The notes under the pieces were generated by a model. That model was not told the DNA's origin and ran no database searches. It worked only from the letters and a program-made list of their open reading frames with translations. The position numbers and the translations under genes are program-made. Shown here piece after piece: positions 6,404-14,479 of a stretch of DNA of 19,949 nt. Position 1 is the stretch's first letter; every line of letters begins with the position of its first letter. The stretch is from CAWVWF01 sp963933885 (GTDB lineage Bacteria > Bacteroidota > Bacteroidia > Flavobacteriales_C > GCA-002722245): assembly GCA_963933885.1 (NCBI GenBank), contig CAWVWF010000042.1, positions 1 through 19,949 on the forward strand. The letters are read 5' to 3'.

Positions 6404-7426
6404 TCACTCGTACTTCTTCAAAGCCGATCTATACCTAGAAAGTACAGTTTCTCTCAAAGATTCAGGAGCAATCACCTCTACATTTTCACCATAACTCATT
6501 ATTCGCTCTAGCAGTTCATAAGTAACTAAAACAGTTAATTCTAATATGAAATAGGTTGATGTTTCTTTTACGATTTCTTGCGTTTCGTGAAGTGCCTGTG
6601 TTTCTATATATCCTTTCTGGGCACTTGGGAATTTCAGCTTTATTATCTGCGGTTCATTATCAACCTGTGTGATTCCAAAAGAATATTTAAAAAAAGTATC
6701 AGCATTAAATCCAGCTTGAATTATAAAGTCTTCTTCCTGAGAAACTATCTTTTCGATTCGATCAAGCGCATAAGTCACAATTTGATTCTTGTCTTCCGAA
6801 AACCCAATAACATACCATCGGTACTTATATTCTTTCAATAAGTATGGATGATATGTACGAATACTAAGTTTCGTACTGTTAAATCGTTGATACCAAATCT
6901 TAACTTTTTGATAATCTTTAATCGCACTATATAAAGGTTGTAAATAATCGTTTCCTGGGAAATCTGGATAAGAATCAAACTGCACTAAATTGTCCAAACG
7001 CTCATCCTGAACTTCAGACGAGATATTCAATCGATCGAAAATCTTTTCAATCGCGAATCTGAATTGAGTAAACAAAGGAGACTCTCTAAAGTTCATTAAT
7101 GTATTAGATGCAAATTTAATAGCGTCGATATCATCCGGTTTCAAAGGGATATTATGAATTGTATAAGTGTCATCTGCATAATAATACCCATCCTCTTTTT
7201 TAGAATATTTAATTGGAGAAAAGAAGTCCAACTCAACATCATTCCTCATTGCCTTGAAATCTTTTTCAATGGTACTTTTCGAAATATGGTCTCCCCAGTC
7301 TGATCCAAATAAAGAATCTTCACATTTTGCTCTAATCTCTTCTATACTAGGAAAAGGACGATATCTGTTTCTCAACATTGAATCGATAATACGATATCTT
7401 ATTAAAGCATGTTTGTGCAACGACAT
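6404..7426 (-). CDS. WYL-domain transcriptional regulator (YafY-like)
   Basis: This 340-aa protein has three parts. An N-terminal winged HTH spans about residues 5-66 (IRYRIIDSMLRNRYRPFPS and SKSTIEKDFKAMRND). A WYL domain spans about 160-230, with the signature region YRWYVIGF (202-209) and a conserved YALDRIEKI (219-227). A C-terminal WCX-like segment spans about 258-339 (LLERIMSYGENVEVIAPESL). WYL regulators sense a ligand, often nucleic acid or nucleotide, through the WYL pocket. Family members in Bacteroidota are mostly uncharacterised; some regulate DNA-damage or anti-phage loci, but no such genes are adjacent here. The gene is monocistronic, divergent from the candidate sRNA and followed by the 6196-6394 palindrome. 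Confidence 0.9.
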   Translation of the reverse strand: MSLHKHALIRYRIIDSMLRNRYRPFPSIEEIRAKCEDSLFGSDWGDHISKSTIEKDFKAMRNDVELDFFSPIKYSKKEDGYYYADDTYTIHNIPLKPDDIDAIKFASNTLMNFRESPLFTQFRFAIEKIFDRLNISSEVQDERLDNLVQFDSYPDFPGNDYLQPLYSAIKDYQKVKIWYQRFNSTKLSIRTYHPYLLKEYKYRWYVIGFSEDKNQIVTYALDRIEKIVSQEEDFIIQAGFNADTFFKYSFGITQVDNEPQIIKLKFPSAQKGYIETQALHETQEIVKETSTYFILELTVLVTYELLERIMSYGENVEVIAPESLRETVLSRYRSALKKYE

Positions 7427-7519
7427 TCTACTAATTTAATAAAATTTGTGGATTAACTTGAAATGTTATTTCCACTTTTTTTTCACCTTTTTTTAAGCTA
7501 CCTATCCATTAATTTCACA

Positions 7520-7691
7520 ATTGTAACCAACTAGGTAATCCCTTGTTGATTTTACACATTAAGGTTTCTTGTATCCAGGTTAAAAATGTTATCCCAAATT
7601 CAATTTTAATCGAATAATAGAAGGTTATTGGTTGGATACAAGAGTTTGTTAAGGCAATGGGAGAGATATAGGCAAAGTCTCTCCCTTTTTT
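7520..7691 (+). ncRNA. Candidate small RNA with its own terminator (possibly 6S-like)
   Basis: A strong + strand terminator (7659-7691) has no + strand coding gene upstream: the WYL gene runs the other way, and the next gene has its own -7 box after the terminator. Upstream, CTTGTATCCA (7568-7577) and TGGATACAAG (7633-7642) form a perfect 10-bp stem. An additional weak pairing (CCCTTG at 7540-7545 with CAATGGG at 7655-7661) would give a long rod with internal loops, loosely like 6S RNA. A flavobacterial 6S class exists in Rfam, but I cannot match its consensus from memory. The 5' end is a guess, as no clear promoter was found between 7440 and 7540. The alternative is a cis-acting leader for the gene at 7729. 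Confidence 0.5.
7659..7691 (+). terminator. Rho-independent terminator without an upstream coding gene
   Basis: GGGAGAGA (7659-7666) pairs perfectly with TCTCTCCC (7678-7685) around an 11-nt loop, followed by TTTTTT (7686-7691). This is a textbook intrinsic terminator on the + strand. It ends 37 bp before the start of the next gene and is the main evidence for a transcript in 7430-7691. Confidence 0.88.
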
Positions 7692-7715
7692 ATTCTTAAT
7701 TTTCTAGTTCCTCCT

Positions 7716-7723
7716 TATCTTTG
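7716..7723 (+). promoter_or_regulatory. -7 box of the cysteine-cluster gene
   Basis: TATCTTTG matches the Bacteroidota -7 consensus TAnnTTTG exactly and ends 5 bp before the ATG at 7729. Transcription would then start at or just before the start codon, giving a leaderless or nearly leaderless mRNA. No convincing -33 TTTG is present at the expected 19-bp spacing. Confidence 0.6.
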
Positions 7724-7728
7724 AATTA

Positions 7729-8211
7729 ATGGAACTCCAAAAGTTAAAATCTAAAGCACTTCAAAACAAGAAACAGAATAAAAAACTGTTGCAAAAAGTA
7801 AAGAAGAAAAAAGGAAAAGAAATCGATGAGATCTTCAACGATGCTCATGAAAAAGTTTTTAGCTGTACTGATTGTTTAAAATGTGCGAATTGCTGTACGA
7901 CTACGGGGCCGTTATATACTGACAAGGATATAGATAGGATTGCAAAACATTTACGACTAAAGCCAACAGACTTCATTGCGCAATACTTAAGACTCGATGA
8001 AGAAAATGATTATGTGCTACAAACTGTACCTTGTACTTTTTTAGGAGCAGATAACTATTGTTCAATTTACGAAGTCCGTCCAAAAGCATGTGCCGAATAT
8101 CCTCATACTGATAGAAACAAACAGAGTCAACTACTAAACCTAAACCTAAAAAACACGGAAGTTTGCCCGGCTGTTTTTGAGATTTTTGAAGAGATCAAAA
8201 AAAATATTTAA
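7729..8211 (+). CDS. YkgJ-family cysteine cluster protein
   Basis: This 160-aa protein has a very Lys-rich N-terminus (residues 1-30) and a CxxCxxCxxCC cluster at Cys46, 49, 52, 55 and 56. Further conserved cysteines are Cys102 (PCTFL), Cys111 (YCSIYEVRP), Cys121 (ACAEYPH) and Cys146. This is the PF03692 'putative zinc- or iron-chelating' pattern, with length typical of the group. The biochemical role of the family is poorly defined; metal or Fe-S binding is expected. The ATG at 7729 directly follows a TAnnTTTG box. The stop overlaps an AT-rich inverted repeat, and putA starts 75 bp later, so read-through into putA is possible. Confidence 0.9.
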   Translation: MELQKLKSKALQNKKQNKKLLQKVKKKKGKEIDEIFNDAHEKVFSCTDCLKCANCCTTTGPLYTDKDIDRIAKHLRLKPTDFIAQYLRLDEENDYVLQTVPCTFLGADNYCSIYEVRPKACAEYPHTDRNKQSQLLNLNLKNTEVCPAVFEIFEEIKKNI

Positions 8212-8229
8212 TTTTTCTGAAAAATTAAA
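8207..8229. repeat. AT-rich perfect inverted repeat after the YkgJ-type gene
   Basis: TTTAATTTTTC (8207-8217) and GAAAAATTAAA (8219-8229) are perfect inverted copies around a single T, overlapping the stop codon. The helix is AT-only except for its loop-closing base and no T-run follows, so it is at best a weak terminator between this gene and putA. Confidence 0.5.
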
Positions 8230-8286
8230 CGTAATATCAAAACCTTCCGTTAGAATAATTAGTATCGCTAACTAAATCTAACAAAT

Positions 8287-11200
8287 ATGATCAACAACCT
8301 CAGTAAAGAACAGATTGAAGAAATTATTAATCTAGCCAAAGAACTACAAACTCCAAGAGCTGATGCACCTTCAAACCCCTTTGCTGAGCGAATGGCTCCA
8401 CTGCTAAAAAACAATGAAAGTAAATTCTTTTTAATCAAATTAATGGACATTGCTTTTAGGAGTAGTAATTACGATAAAATCTCAGATTTTGTCATGAAAC
8501 TATTCAATAGTACAGATGCTCATCAGGATTTGTTTAACACTGCAGAATCTTTAATGGTAAGGTTATTCAGAATAGCGGGACATAAACTACCGTCTGTTAG
8601 TATTCCTTTAATGCTTGGTCAAATTCAAGAAGTAACTGCTCCTGTAGTATTCTTTGTAGGAGATAGTAAATATGCAGCTCATTATCATAAGAGAAAAAAG
8701 CATGGCGTTAAACTAAATGTTAACCTTATTGGTGAAGCCTTAATTGGAGAAGCAGAAGCGCATGATAGAATTCAAAATTATAAAGCTTTACTTAATCAAA
8801 AGGAAGTAGATTACATTTCAGTTAAAATCACAACAATTTATTCTCAAATATCTTCACTTGCACATGATCAAGTAGTAGAAGCATTAATAGAAAAACTCTC
8901 AATTTTATATCAAGAAGTACTTTACATCCAAGCGAAAACAGATGTTGTGAAATTTGTAAACCTCGATATGGAAGAATACCGAGATTTATCAATCACAATT
9001 CAAACATTCATGCGAACATTAAGTTTGCCTAAGTTTAGAAAACTAAGAGCTGGAATTGTATTACAAGCATACTTACCGGATTCACATAAAGAATTATTGC
9101 ACCTGAAAAAATGGGCAATTCAAAGAGTTAAAGATGGTGGTGCTCCAATTAAAGTTAGAATCGTTAAAGGTGCTAACATGGAAATGGAGAAGACTGAATC
9201 TTCTATGGAAGACTGGCCTCTTGCTACATACCACACTAAAGCTGAAACTGACGCGAATTTCAAAAAATTAATGCTTGAATTAATGGATGAAGAATCTGCT
9301 TCAGCTGTTAATATTGGAGTTGCTTCACATAACATATTCGATTTAGCGTTTGCTTTGTATTTCGTGAAAAAAAATAAGCTTGAAGCTTATGTTGATTTTG
9401 AAATGCTTGAAGGAATGGCCAAAGCCACTTCAATTGAAATAAATAACAGAGGCGTTAACCTCCTACTCTATACACCTATCGTTAAGAAGGAAAATTACAA
9501 CAATGCAATAGCATATTTGGTTAGAAGATTAGATGAAGGAACTGAAGATGGAAACTTCCTTAAAGAAGGATTCAACTTAACAGTTGGTTCAGAAAAATGG
9601 GATTTCTTAGAAGATCAATTTACAACCGCTGTAGACTTAATCCCAAAGGTTAGTAATATACCAAACAGAACACAAAACAGAGCAACACAATGTCCTTCAC
9701 CACAACATTCATTTAAGAATGTTGCAAATACAGACTGGACCTTAGAGGCCAACAGAATTTGGATAGACAAAGTTAGGAGTTCATGGGGACAACCTAAGAA
9801 AGTAATTGGACCAAGAGTTCCAGTTGCAGCTGTATTAACACCTAAAGATAGAATGCTAATTCAGCAAACAAACTGGAAAGGTATTCTACCATGGAATTAT
9901 GAACTCGCATCAAAAGAAGATTATCAAGAAGTAATAAATGCAGAATGCGACTGGTATGATTACGCTCCTCAAAAAAGAGTAGATATTTTTAGAGTTGCGG
10001 CTTTAGAAATGGAAAAAACTAGGGGTGATTTAATTGGAGTTGCTGTAACCGAACTTGGGAAATTAATTGAAGAGGTTGATGTAGAAATTTCTGAAGCGAT
10101 TGATTTCGCGAACTACTATGCTCAATCAATCCTAGATCTCGAAAAGGAAAATGTAAAATATACTTCTTCTGGAATCAACTTAGTACTTTCTCCTTGGAAT
10201 TTCCCAATTGCAATTCCAATCGGAGGTGTTCTGGCTTCTTTAGCTGCTGGAAAACGTGTAATATTAAAACCATCTCAAAATGCTGCAGCTACAGCTTATT
10301 TAATTTGTGGTTGTTTATGGAGAGCTGGAGTTCCTAAAAGTGCATTGTCATTTTTACCTGCAAATGAAACGAGCTTAGATCCTTTTTTATCAAAAGGAAA
10401 TGTATTCGATGCTGTAATCCTCACAGGAGGAACAGATACGGCCCAGTTCTTATTGAAAAGGAATCCTCAATTAAATTTATATGCTGAAACTGGTGGGAAA
10501 AACGCAACGATAGTTACAGCCCTTGCAGATAGAGATCAAGCTATTATGAATGTGGTACAATCTGCATTTGGAAATACTGGTCAGAAATGCTCAGCAACTT
10601 CATTGTTGATTTTAGAAAAAGAGATATTCAATGATCCTCATTTCAAAGCATTATTAAAAGATGCAGTTGAGAGTAAAACATACGGACTACCATGGGAATA
10701 CGATACTGAAATCGGCCCTATATCGGTTGCTATGAACAGTAAACTTAAACATGTATTAGAACACACCAAAAAGGAAAACTGGTTAGTTAAACCAAAAGTG
10801 AAAGGTAATTTCTATATGAGACCTGGTGTTAAGTGGGGTGTTACCAAAGATGATTATGCTTATCAAAATGAATTGTTCGGACCAATTCTTTCTGTAATGT
10901 GTGCTGATGATTTAGATGATGCAATTGATATTGTAAACAGTTCTATTTTCGGTCTTACATCTGGAATCGAATCATTGGATAATGATGAAGTTAATCACTG
11001 GAAAAATAAAATACAAGCAGGTAACTTATACGCAAACAGAAGTACTACTGGAGCAATTGTTTCTCGTCAACCTTTTGGTGGTCACAAAGCCTCTTCTTTT
11101 GGTTTCGGAATGAAAGCTGGAGGATGCAATTATGTCCGTCAGTTCCTAAATCTTGAAGTCAAAAATAGCAATGAAGCGAATTACGCTGAAATGTTCGACA

Positions 11201-11646
11201 AGCATTTCAGAGATGAAGTTGATATATCAAACATCAGAGGTCAGCATAACATCAGCAGATACCTTAAACCAAAACTCGTTAAAATATTAATAGATCAAGA
11301 CACGACAACACATCATATAAACATGGTTACTTTAGCATGTGATGTTATATCAGCTAAATATGAATTGTACTCCGTTAAACCAAATAACATTGATGGTGTT
11401 AAAATCATAAAGAACTGGAATGAAGTGTTAACTGATATTAAGCACACAACTAAAATTAGAAACCTTACAACAAACATCTCAGATGAGTTCTTAAGAGAGA
11501 CTCATGTTAACAACGTTCATCTTTATGACAGAGCACCAAACCCAGATGGAAGATTCGAATTATTGAATTACTTGGATGAACAAAGTTTATCATTAAACTA
11601 CCATAGATATGGAAACTTAATGGGTGTAAAACATGAAGAGGAATAG
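8287..11646 (+). CDS. Bifunctional proline dehydrogenase / L-glutamate gamma-semialdehyde dehydrogenase
   Basis: This 1119-aa protein oxidises proline to glutamate in two steps: FAD-dependent proline dehydrogenase, then NAD-dependent P5C dehydrogenase. The PRODH barrel covers about residues 100-440, with VRIVKGAN (290-297) and the proline-carboxylate Arg pair in YLVRRLDE (Arg413, Arg414). The aldehyde dehydrogenase part covers about 500-955, with PWNF (Asn638), ETGGK (Glu734) and catalytic Cys768 in GNTGQKCSA; NELFGP and QPFGGHKASSFG follow. All key residues are intact. There is no N-terminal ribbon-helix-helix domain, so it is not a self-regulating PutA of the E. coli type. About 165 C-terminal residues beyond the ALDH core are not assigned. 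The enzyme is probably peripheral at the inner membrane and feeds the quinone pool. It converges with the ABC operon. Confidence 0.96.
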   Translation: MINNLSKEQIEEIINLAKELQTPRADAPSNPFAERMAPLLKNNESKFFLIKLMDIAFRSSNYDKISDFVMKLFNSTDAHQDLFNTAESLMVRLFRIAGHKLPSVSIPLMLGQIQEVTAPVVFFVGDSKYAAHYHKRKKHGVKLNVNLIGEALIGEAEAHDRIQNYKALLNQKEVDYISVKITTIYSQISSLAHDQVVEALIEKLSILYQEVLYIQAKTDVVKFVNLDMEEYRDLSITIQTFMRTLSLPKFRKLRAGIVLQAYLPDSHKELLHLKKWAIQRVKDGGAPIKVRIVKGANMEMEKTESSMEDWPLATYHTKAETDANFKKLMLELMDEESASAVNIGVASHNIFDLAFALYFVKKNKLEAYVDFEMLEGMAKATSIEINNRGVNLLLYTPIVKKENYNNAIAYLVRRLDEGTEDGNFLKEGFNLTVGSEKWDFLEDQFTTAVDLIPKVSNIPNRTQNRATQCPSPQHSFKNVANTDWTLEANRIWIDKVRSSWGQPKKVIGPRVPVAAVLTPKDRMLIQQTNWKGILPWNYELASKEDYQEVINAECDWYDYAPQKRVDIFRVAALEMEKTRGDLIGVAVTELGKLIEEVDVEISEAIDFANYYAQSILDLEKENVKYTSSGINLVLSPWNFPIAIPIGGVLASLAAGKRVILKPSQNAAATAYLICGCLWRAGVPKSALSFLPANETSLDPFLSKGNVFDAVILTGGTDTAQFLLKRNPQLNLYAETGGKNATIVTALADRDQAIMNVVQSAFGNTGQKCSATSLLILEKEIFNDPHFKALLKDAVESKTYGLPWEYDTEIGPISVAMNSKLKHVLEHTKKENWLVKPKVKGNFYMRPGVKWGVTKDDYAYQNELFGPILSVMCADDLDDAIDIVNSSIFGLTSGIESLDNDEVNHWKNKIQAGNLYANRSTTGAIVSRQPFGGHKASSFGFGMKAGGCNYVRQFLNLEVKNSNEANYAEMFDKHFRDEVDISNIRGQHNISRYLKPKLVKILIDQDTTTHHINMVTLACDVISAKYELYSVKPNNIDGVKIIKNWNEVLTDIKHTTKIRNLTTNISDEFLRETHVNNVHLYDRAPNPDGRFELLNYLDEQSLSLNYHRYGNLMGVKHEEE

Positions 11647-11653
11647 TTGGAGA

Positions 11654-12997
11654 TTATTTTTTCAACTTAGGATCTAAGGCGTCTCGTAATCCCTCCCCTA
11701 TTAAGTTATAAACTGTAATGGTAACGAATATTGCTAGTCCTGGATAAATAACCAACCACCAGGCTTCAAATTCGTTTTTACCTAGGTTTAACATACTTCC
11801 CCAAGTAACAATATCATCTGGAACACCAATTCCTAAGAAAGACAATCCACTTTCAGTTAAAATAGCTGAAGCAACACCGAATGCAAAACTTACGAAGACA
11901 GGTCCTAATCCGTTAGGGATTGCATGTTTCGTTAATATTCTCATATTAGACAATCCCAATGCTTTTCCAGCTTGGATATATTCCATTTGCTTAATTCTAA
12001 GCATTTCAGCACGCATCAATCTTGCAATACCAGTCCAACCTGTTAATCCAATTATCACCATTAATACCCAAAGACTTTTTTCTGAAAGCAGTGCTGATAT
12101 TGTGATGATCAAAATAAATATCGGAAGTGAATTTAAAACTTCTATTGCCCTACTAACAATAGCATCAATCGGAATCGTTACTTCAACATTTAAGAAAGAA
12201 ATCTTTTTAAAGAGTTTTCCAAACTGAACAAATCCTATAATTACAAGAAACCAAATCAGCAGACTAATAAACAAAGTAAACACACCTTCTAAAAGTCCAG
12301 AATCAAAGGATTCTTTTAGTGTTAATGATCTAGATATAAAGGCATAAAAGTAACCTATAAAAACACCAATCACACCTAACCAATATTGAATTCGAGAGGT
12401 ACTTAATCCATCGTTACCAAAAAACCCAGATAAACTTCCCAATAGGATTCCAATTAAACAAGCAATCCCCATTGAGACTAATCCAACAAGCAAACTAATC
12501 TTAGTTCCATGAATAACTCCAGACGCAACATCACGCCCTAGCTTATCTGTTCCCATAAAATGCTTTAACCTCCCAGGTAATTTTACAATTTCACCTTTAG
12601 AATTACGCATTCTTTGCTCAACACCTGGATCAGCATAATCACGATTGTACTTATCAGCCGTACTTGCACCGTAAGGAATTAATGGCCAAACTACAGCATT
12701 AAGTTCCACTGCTCTCCAATCCATTAAATCATATTGAAATACAATTTGAGCCTCCGCTTGTTCATCATAAACAGAATCTACTTTTGATTCATTCATTAAT
12801 GTTGAAAAAGCAGGATAAAAGGATTCCCCCTTATACTTCATGTATAATGGTTGATTGTTCGCAATAAAGGGAGCAAACAATGCGATGAAAACCAAAAACA
12901 TAAGTAAGTACAACGAAACCAATGCAGGCTTGTTCTTTTTAAACTGCAGCCATGCAAAAGCTTTAAAACTAAAATCGTTATTTAAATTCTCACTCAT
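11654..12997 (-). CDS. OppC/DppC-type ABC transporter permease
   Basis: This 447-aa protein is the second permease subunit of a peptide/nickel-type importer. The first TM is at about 26-46. A periplasmic stretch runs to about 145 and ends in the family motif MGTDKLGRDVASGVIHGTK (148-166). The EAA loop that contacts the ATPase is at about 329-362 (QAGKALGLSNMRILTKHAIPN), followed by SFLGIGVP and a C-terminal LRDALDPKLK. Typical OppC/DppC proteins are near 300 aa. The extra length comes from a longer first periplasmic loop and from two additional hydrophobic segments at about 204-222 and 238-258, inside the transport core. The start overlaps the stop of the OppB-type gene by 4 bp (ATGA), so translation is coupled. 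The substrate is unknown. Confidence 0.92.
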   Translation of the reverse strand: MSENLNNDFSFKAFAWLQFKKNKPALVSLYLLMFLVFIALFAPFIANNQPLYMKYKGESFYPAFSTLMNESKVDSVYDEQAEAQIVFQYDLMDWRAVELNAVVWPLIPYGASTADKYNRDYADPGVEQRMRNSKGEIVKLPGRLKHFMGTDKLGRDVASGVIHGTKISLLVGLVSMGIACLIGILLGSLSGFFGNDGLSTSRIQYWLGVIGVFIGYFYAFISRSLTLKESFDSGLLEGVFTLFISLLIWFLVIIGFVQFGKLFKKISFLNVEVTIPIDAIVSRAIEVLNSLPIFILIITISALLSEKSLWVLMVIIGLTGWTGIARLMRAEMLRIKQMEYIQAGKALGLSNMRILTKHAIPNGLGPVFVSFAFGVASAILTESGLSFLGIGVPDDIVTWGSMLNLGKNEFEAWWLVIYPGLAIFVTITVYNLIGEGLRDALDPKLKK

Positions 12998-14478
12998 TTC
13001 TTATATGAAATTCTAGGGTCAACTAATACATATAATATATCGGCAACTAAGTATCCAGTTACTGTAAGTACTCCCGTTAAAGTAAATACCGCTACAATCA
13101 TTGGTATATCAATCGAGGTAATTGCTACGAGGATTCCACTTCCCATCCCTGGAAAACTAAAGATGTATTCCAAGATAACAGATCCTCCAATTGCTGCTGG
13201 AAAAACATTTGCAAACATTGTAATAATTGGTAGTAAACTATTTCTTAAAGCGTGTTTTAAAACTACTTTCTTTTCAGACAATCCTTTTGCTCTAGCAGTT
13301 CTGATATAATCTTGATCTAGTACATCAATCATACTTCCCCTCATAATTCTACTAGTAAAAGAGAATGAACTATATGTAAATGAGATCAATGGTAAAACAA
13401 AATAAGGTGCCTGATGTTTAATATTAGCAAAACTATACCAAGCCCATTCTGAATTAAATACTGATGGATCTTTAACTCCTCCTACTGGAAACCACATTAA
13501 ATGATCAGGGTTTGCAAACCTATATAACAACAGCGTCGCTACGAAAAAGCTTGGTAAGGAGTATAACATGAATACGATCACAGAAGAAACACTATCAAAT
13601 AACTTCCCTTTTTTATATGCTGAATAAACTCCCAAAGGGATACTGATTAAGTACGATAAGAAAATAGATAACATCACTAAAATAAATGAATAAGGAAACA
13701 TTTTCAACATCTTAGTTCCTACCTCCTCATTATCCGAATACGATTTACCAAAGTCACCTCTAACAACTCCTCCTCGATTTCTTGCTTCATTCCCAAACAA
13801 CCAAATATGGTATTGGTTTAGAGCTCCATTTAGTTGTAGTGCTGGAATGTAATTCTTCCAGTTTTGTTTGTTTTCCAAAACTGCATCATAAGCAGAAATC
13901 ATTTCTGAAACTTCAGTATCAATCCCAATAATAAAAGGGTAACGTTTATTCTGAGCAGTTATCGAATCAAACTTAACTTGAACATATGTTGGATTATTAA
14001 TCTCCAATAAACTCAACGATGAAAGCATCATTTCATTTCTTGCATTGCTGATCGTTTTACTTGAGAAACCAGTCATTTTAGAACTATCCAAAGTCATAGA
14101 ACTCGTTCGTTTCGCTAACTTTCTAACTGAATGATAATACGTTTCAATGTAATCCCAATTCCCGTATCTACGAACGAATTCGCTTAAATTCTCTTGGTGA
14201 GATTTTTCTTGAAATTTATAAAGTGTATCACAATCTGCATAAGCAGCAACATTGAAATAAAAGACTGGAAGATCTAATCCTAGTTTTTTTCTAACCTGTC
14301 TACGAAGTTCTTCACTTGCAGAAGACTCTGCATTCATTCCTGCTTCGCTTCCTGAAGCATTCACAAGGTTTTCTACAGGATCTGTTGGTGAGTTGATACT
14401 GATCACGAATGCCAATAGAGAAATCACCAACAACGTTGGGATAAAAATTAGGATTCTCTTTAGTATATACTTCAGCAA
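12994..14478 (-). CDS. OppB/DppB-type ABC transporter permease with a large periplasmic insert
   Basis: This 494-aa protein has TM1 at about 9-28 and five more TM segments (about 260-283, 297-319, 357-375, 420-440, 462-485). The EAA loop is at about 380-412 (DYIRTARAKGLSEKKVVLKHALRN), with the C-terminal LVDPRI. The usual QVRKKLGLDLPV (61-72) and GDFGKSY (241-247) motifs, normally about 25-30 residues apart, are here separated by about 165 residues. This gives a ~150-residue predicted helical insertion on the periplasmic side. It starts 1 bp after the binding-protein gene and overlaps the OppC-type gene by 4 bp, forming one operon. ATPase genes (OppD/F) are not in the window and must come from elsewhere. 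Confidence 0.93.
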   Translation of the reverse strand: MLKYILKRILIFIPTLLVISLLAFVISINSPTDPVENLVNASGSEAGMNAESSASEELRRQVRKKLGLDLPVFYFNVAAYADCDTLYKFQEKSHQENLSEFVRRYGNWDYIETYYHSVRKLAKRTSSMTLDSSKMTGFSSKTISNARNEMMLSSLSLLEINNPTYVQVKFDSITAQNKRYPFIIGIDTEVSEMISAYDAVLENKQNWKNYIPALQLNGALNQYHIWLFGNEARNRGGVVRGDFGKSYSDNEEVGTKMLKMFPYSFILVMLSIFLSYLISIPLGVYSAYKKGKLFDSVSSVIVFMLYSLPSFFVATLLLYRFANPDHLMWFPVGGVKDPSVFNSEWAWYSFANIKHQAPYFVLPLISFTYSSFSFTSRIMRGSMIDVLDQDYIRTARAKGLSEKKVVLKHALRNSLLPIITMFANVFPAAIGGSVILEYIFSFPGMGSGILVAITSIDIPMIVAVFTLTGVLTVTGYLVADILYVLVDPRISYKK

Positions 14479-14479
14479 A

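Noticed and set aside
6404..7426. WYL regulator as a marker of an adjacent anti-phage island
   Set aside because: WYL proteins do control some defence loci, but no nuclease, methylase, cyclase or other defence gene lies next to it.
6578..7439. Plus-strand open frames of 87 and 61 aa inside the WYL gene
   Set aside because: They overlap a clear WYL regulator on the other strand and have no recognisable motifs.
7427..7728. Attenuator or riboswitch controlling the YkgJ-type gene through the terminator at 7659-7691
   Set aside because: Not excluded, but an exact -7 box lies between the terminator and the start codon and no anti-terminator pairing was found, so a separate small RNA fits better.
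8268..9335. Minus-strand open frames of 60 and 71 aa within the start of putA
   Set aside because: They are antisense to an intact putA reading frame with all catalytic motifs; composition is atypical.
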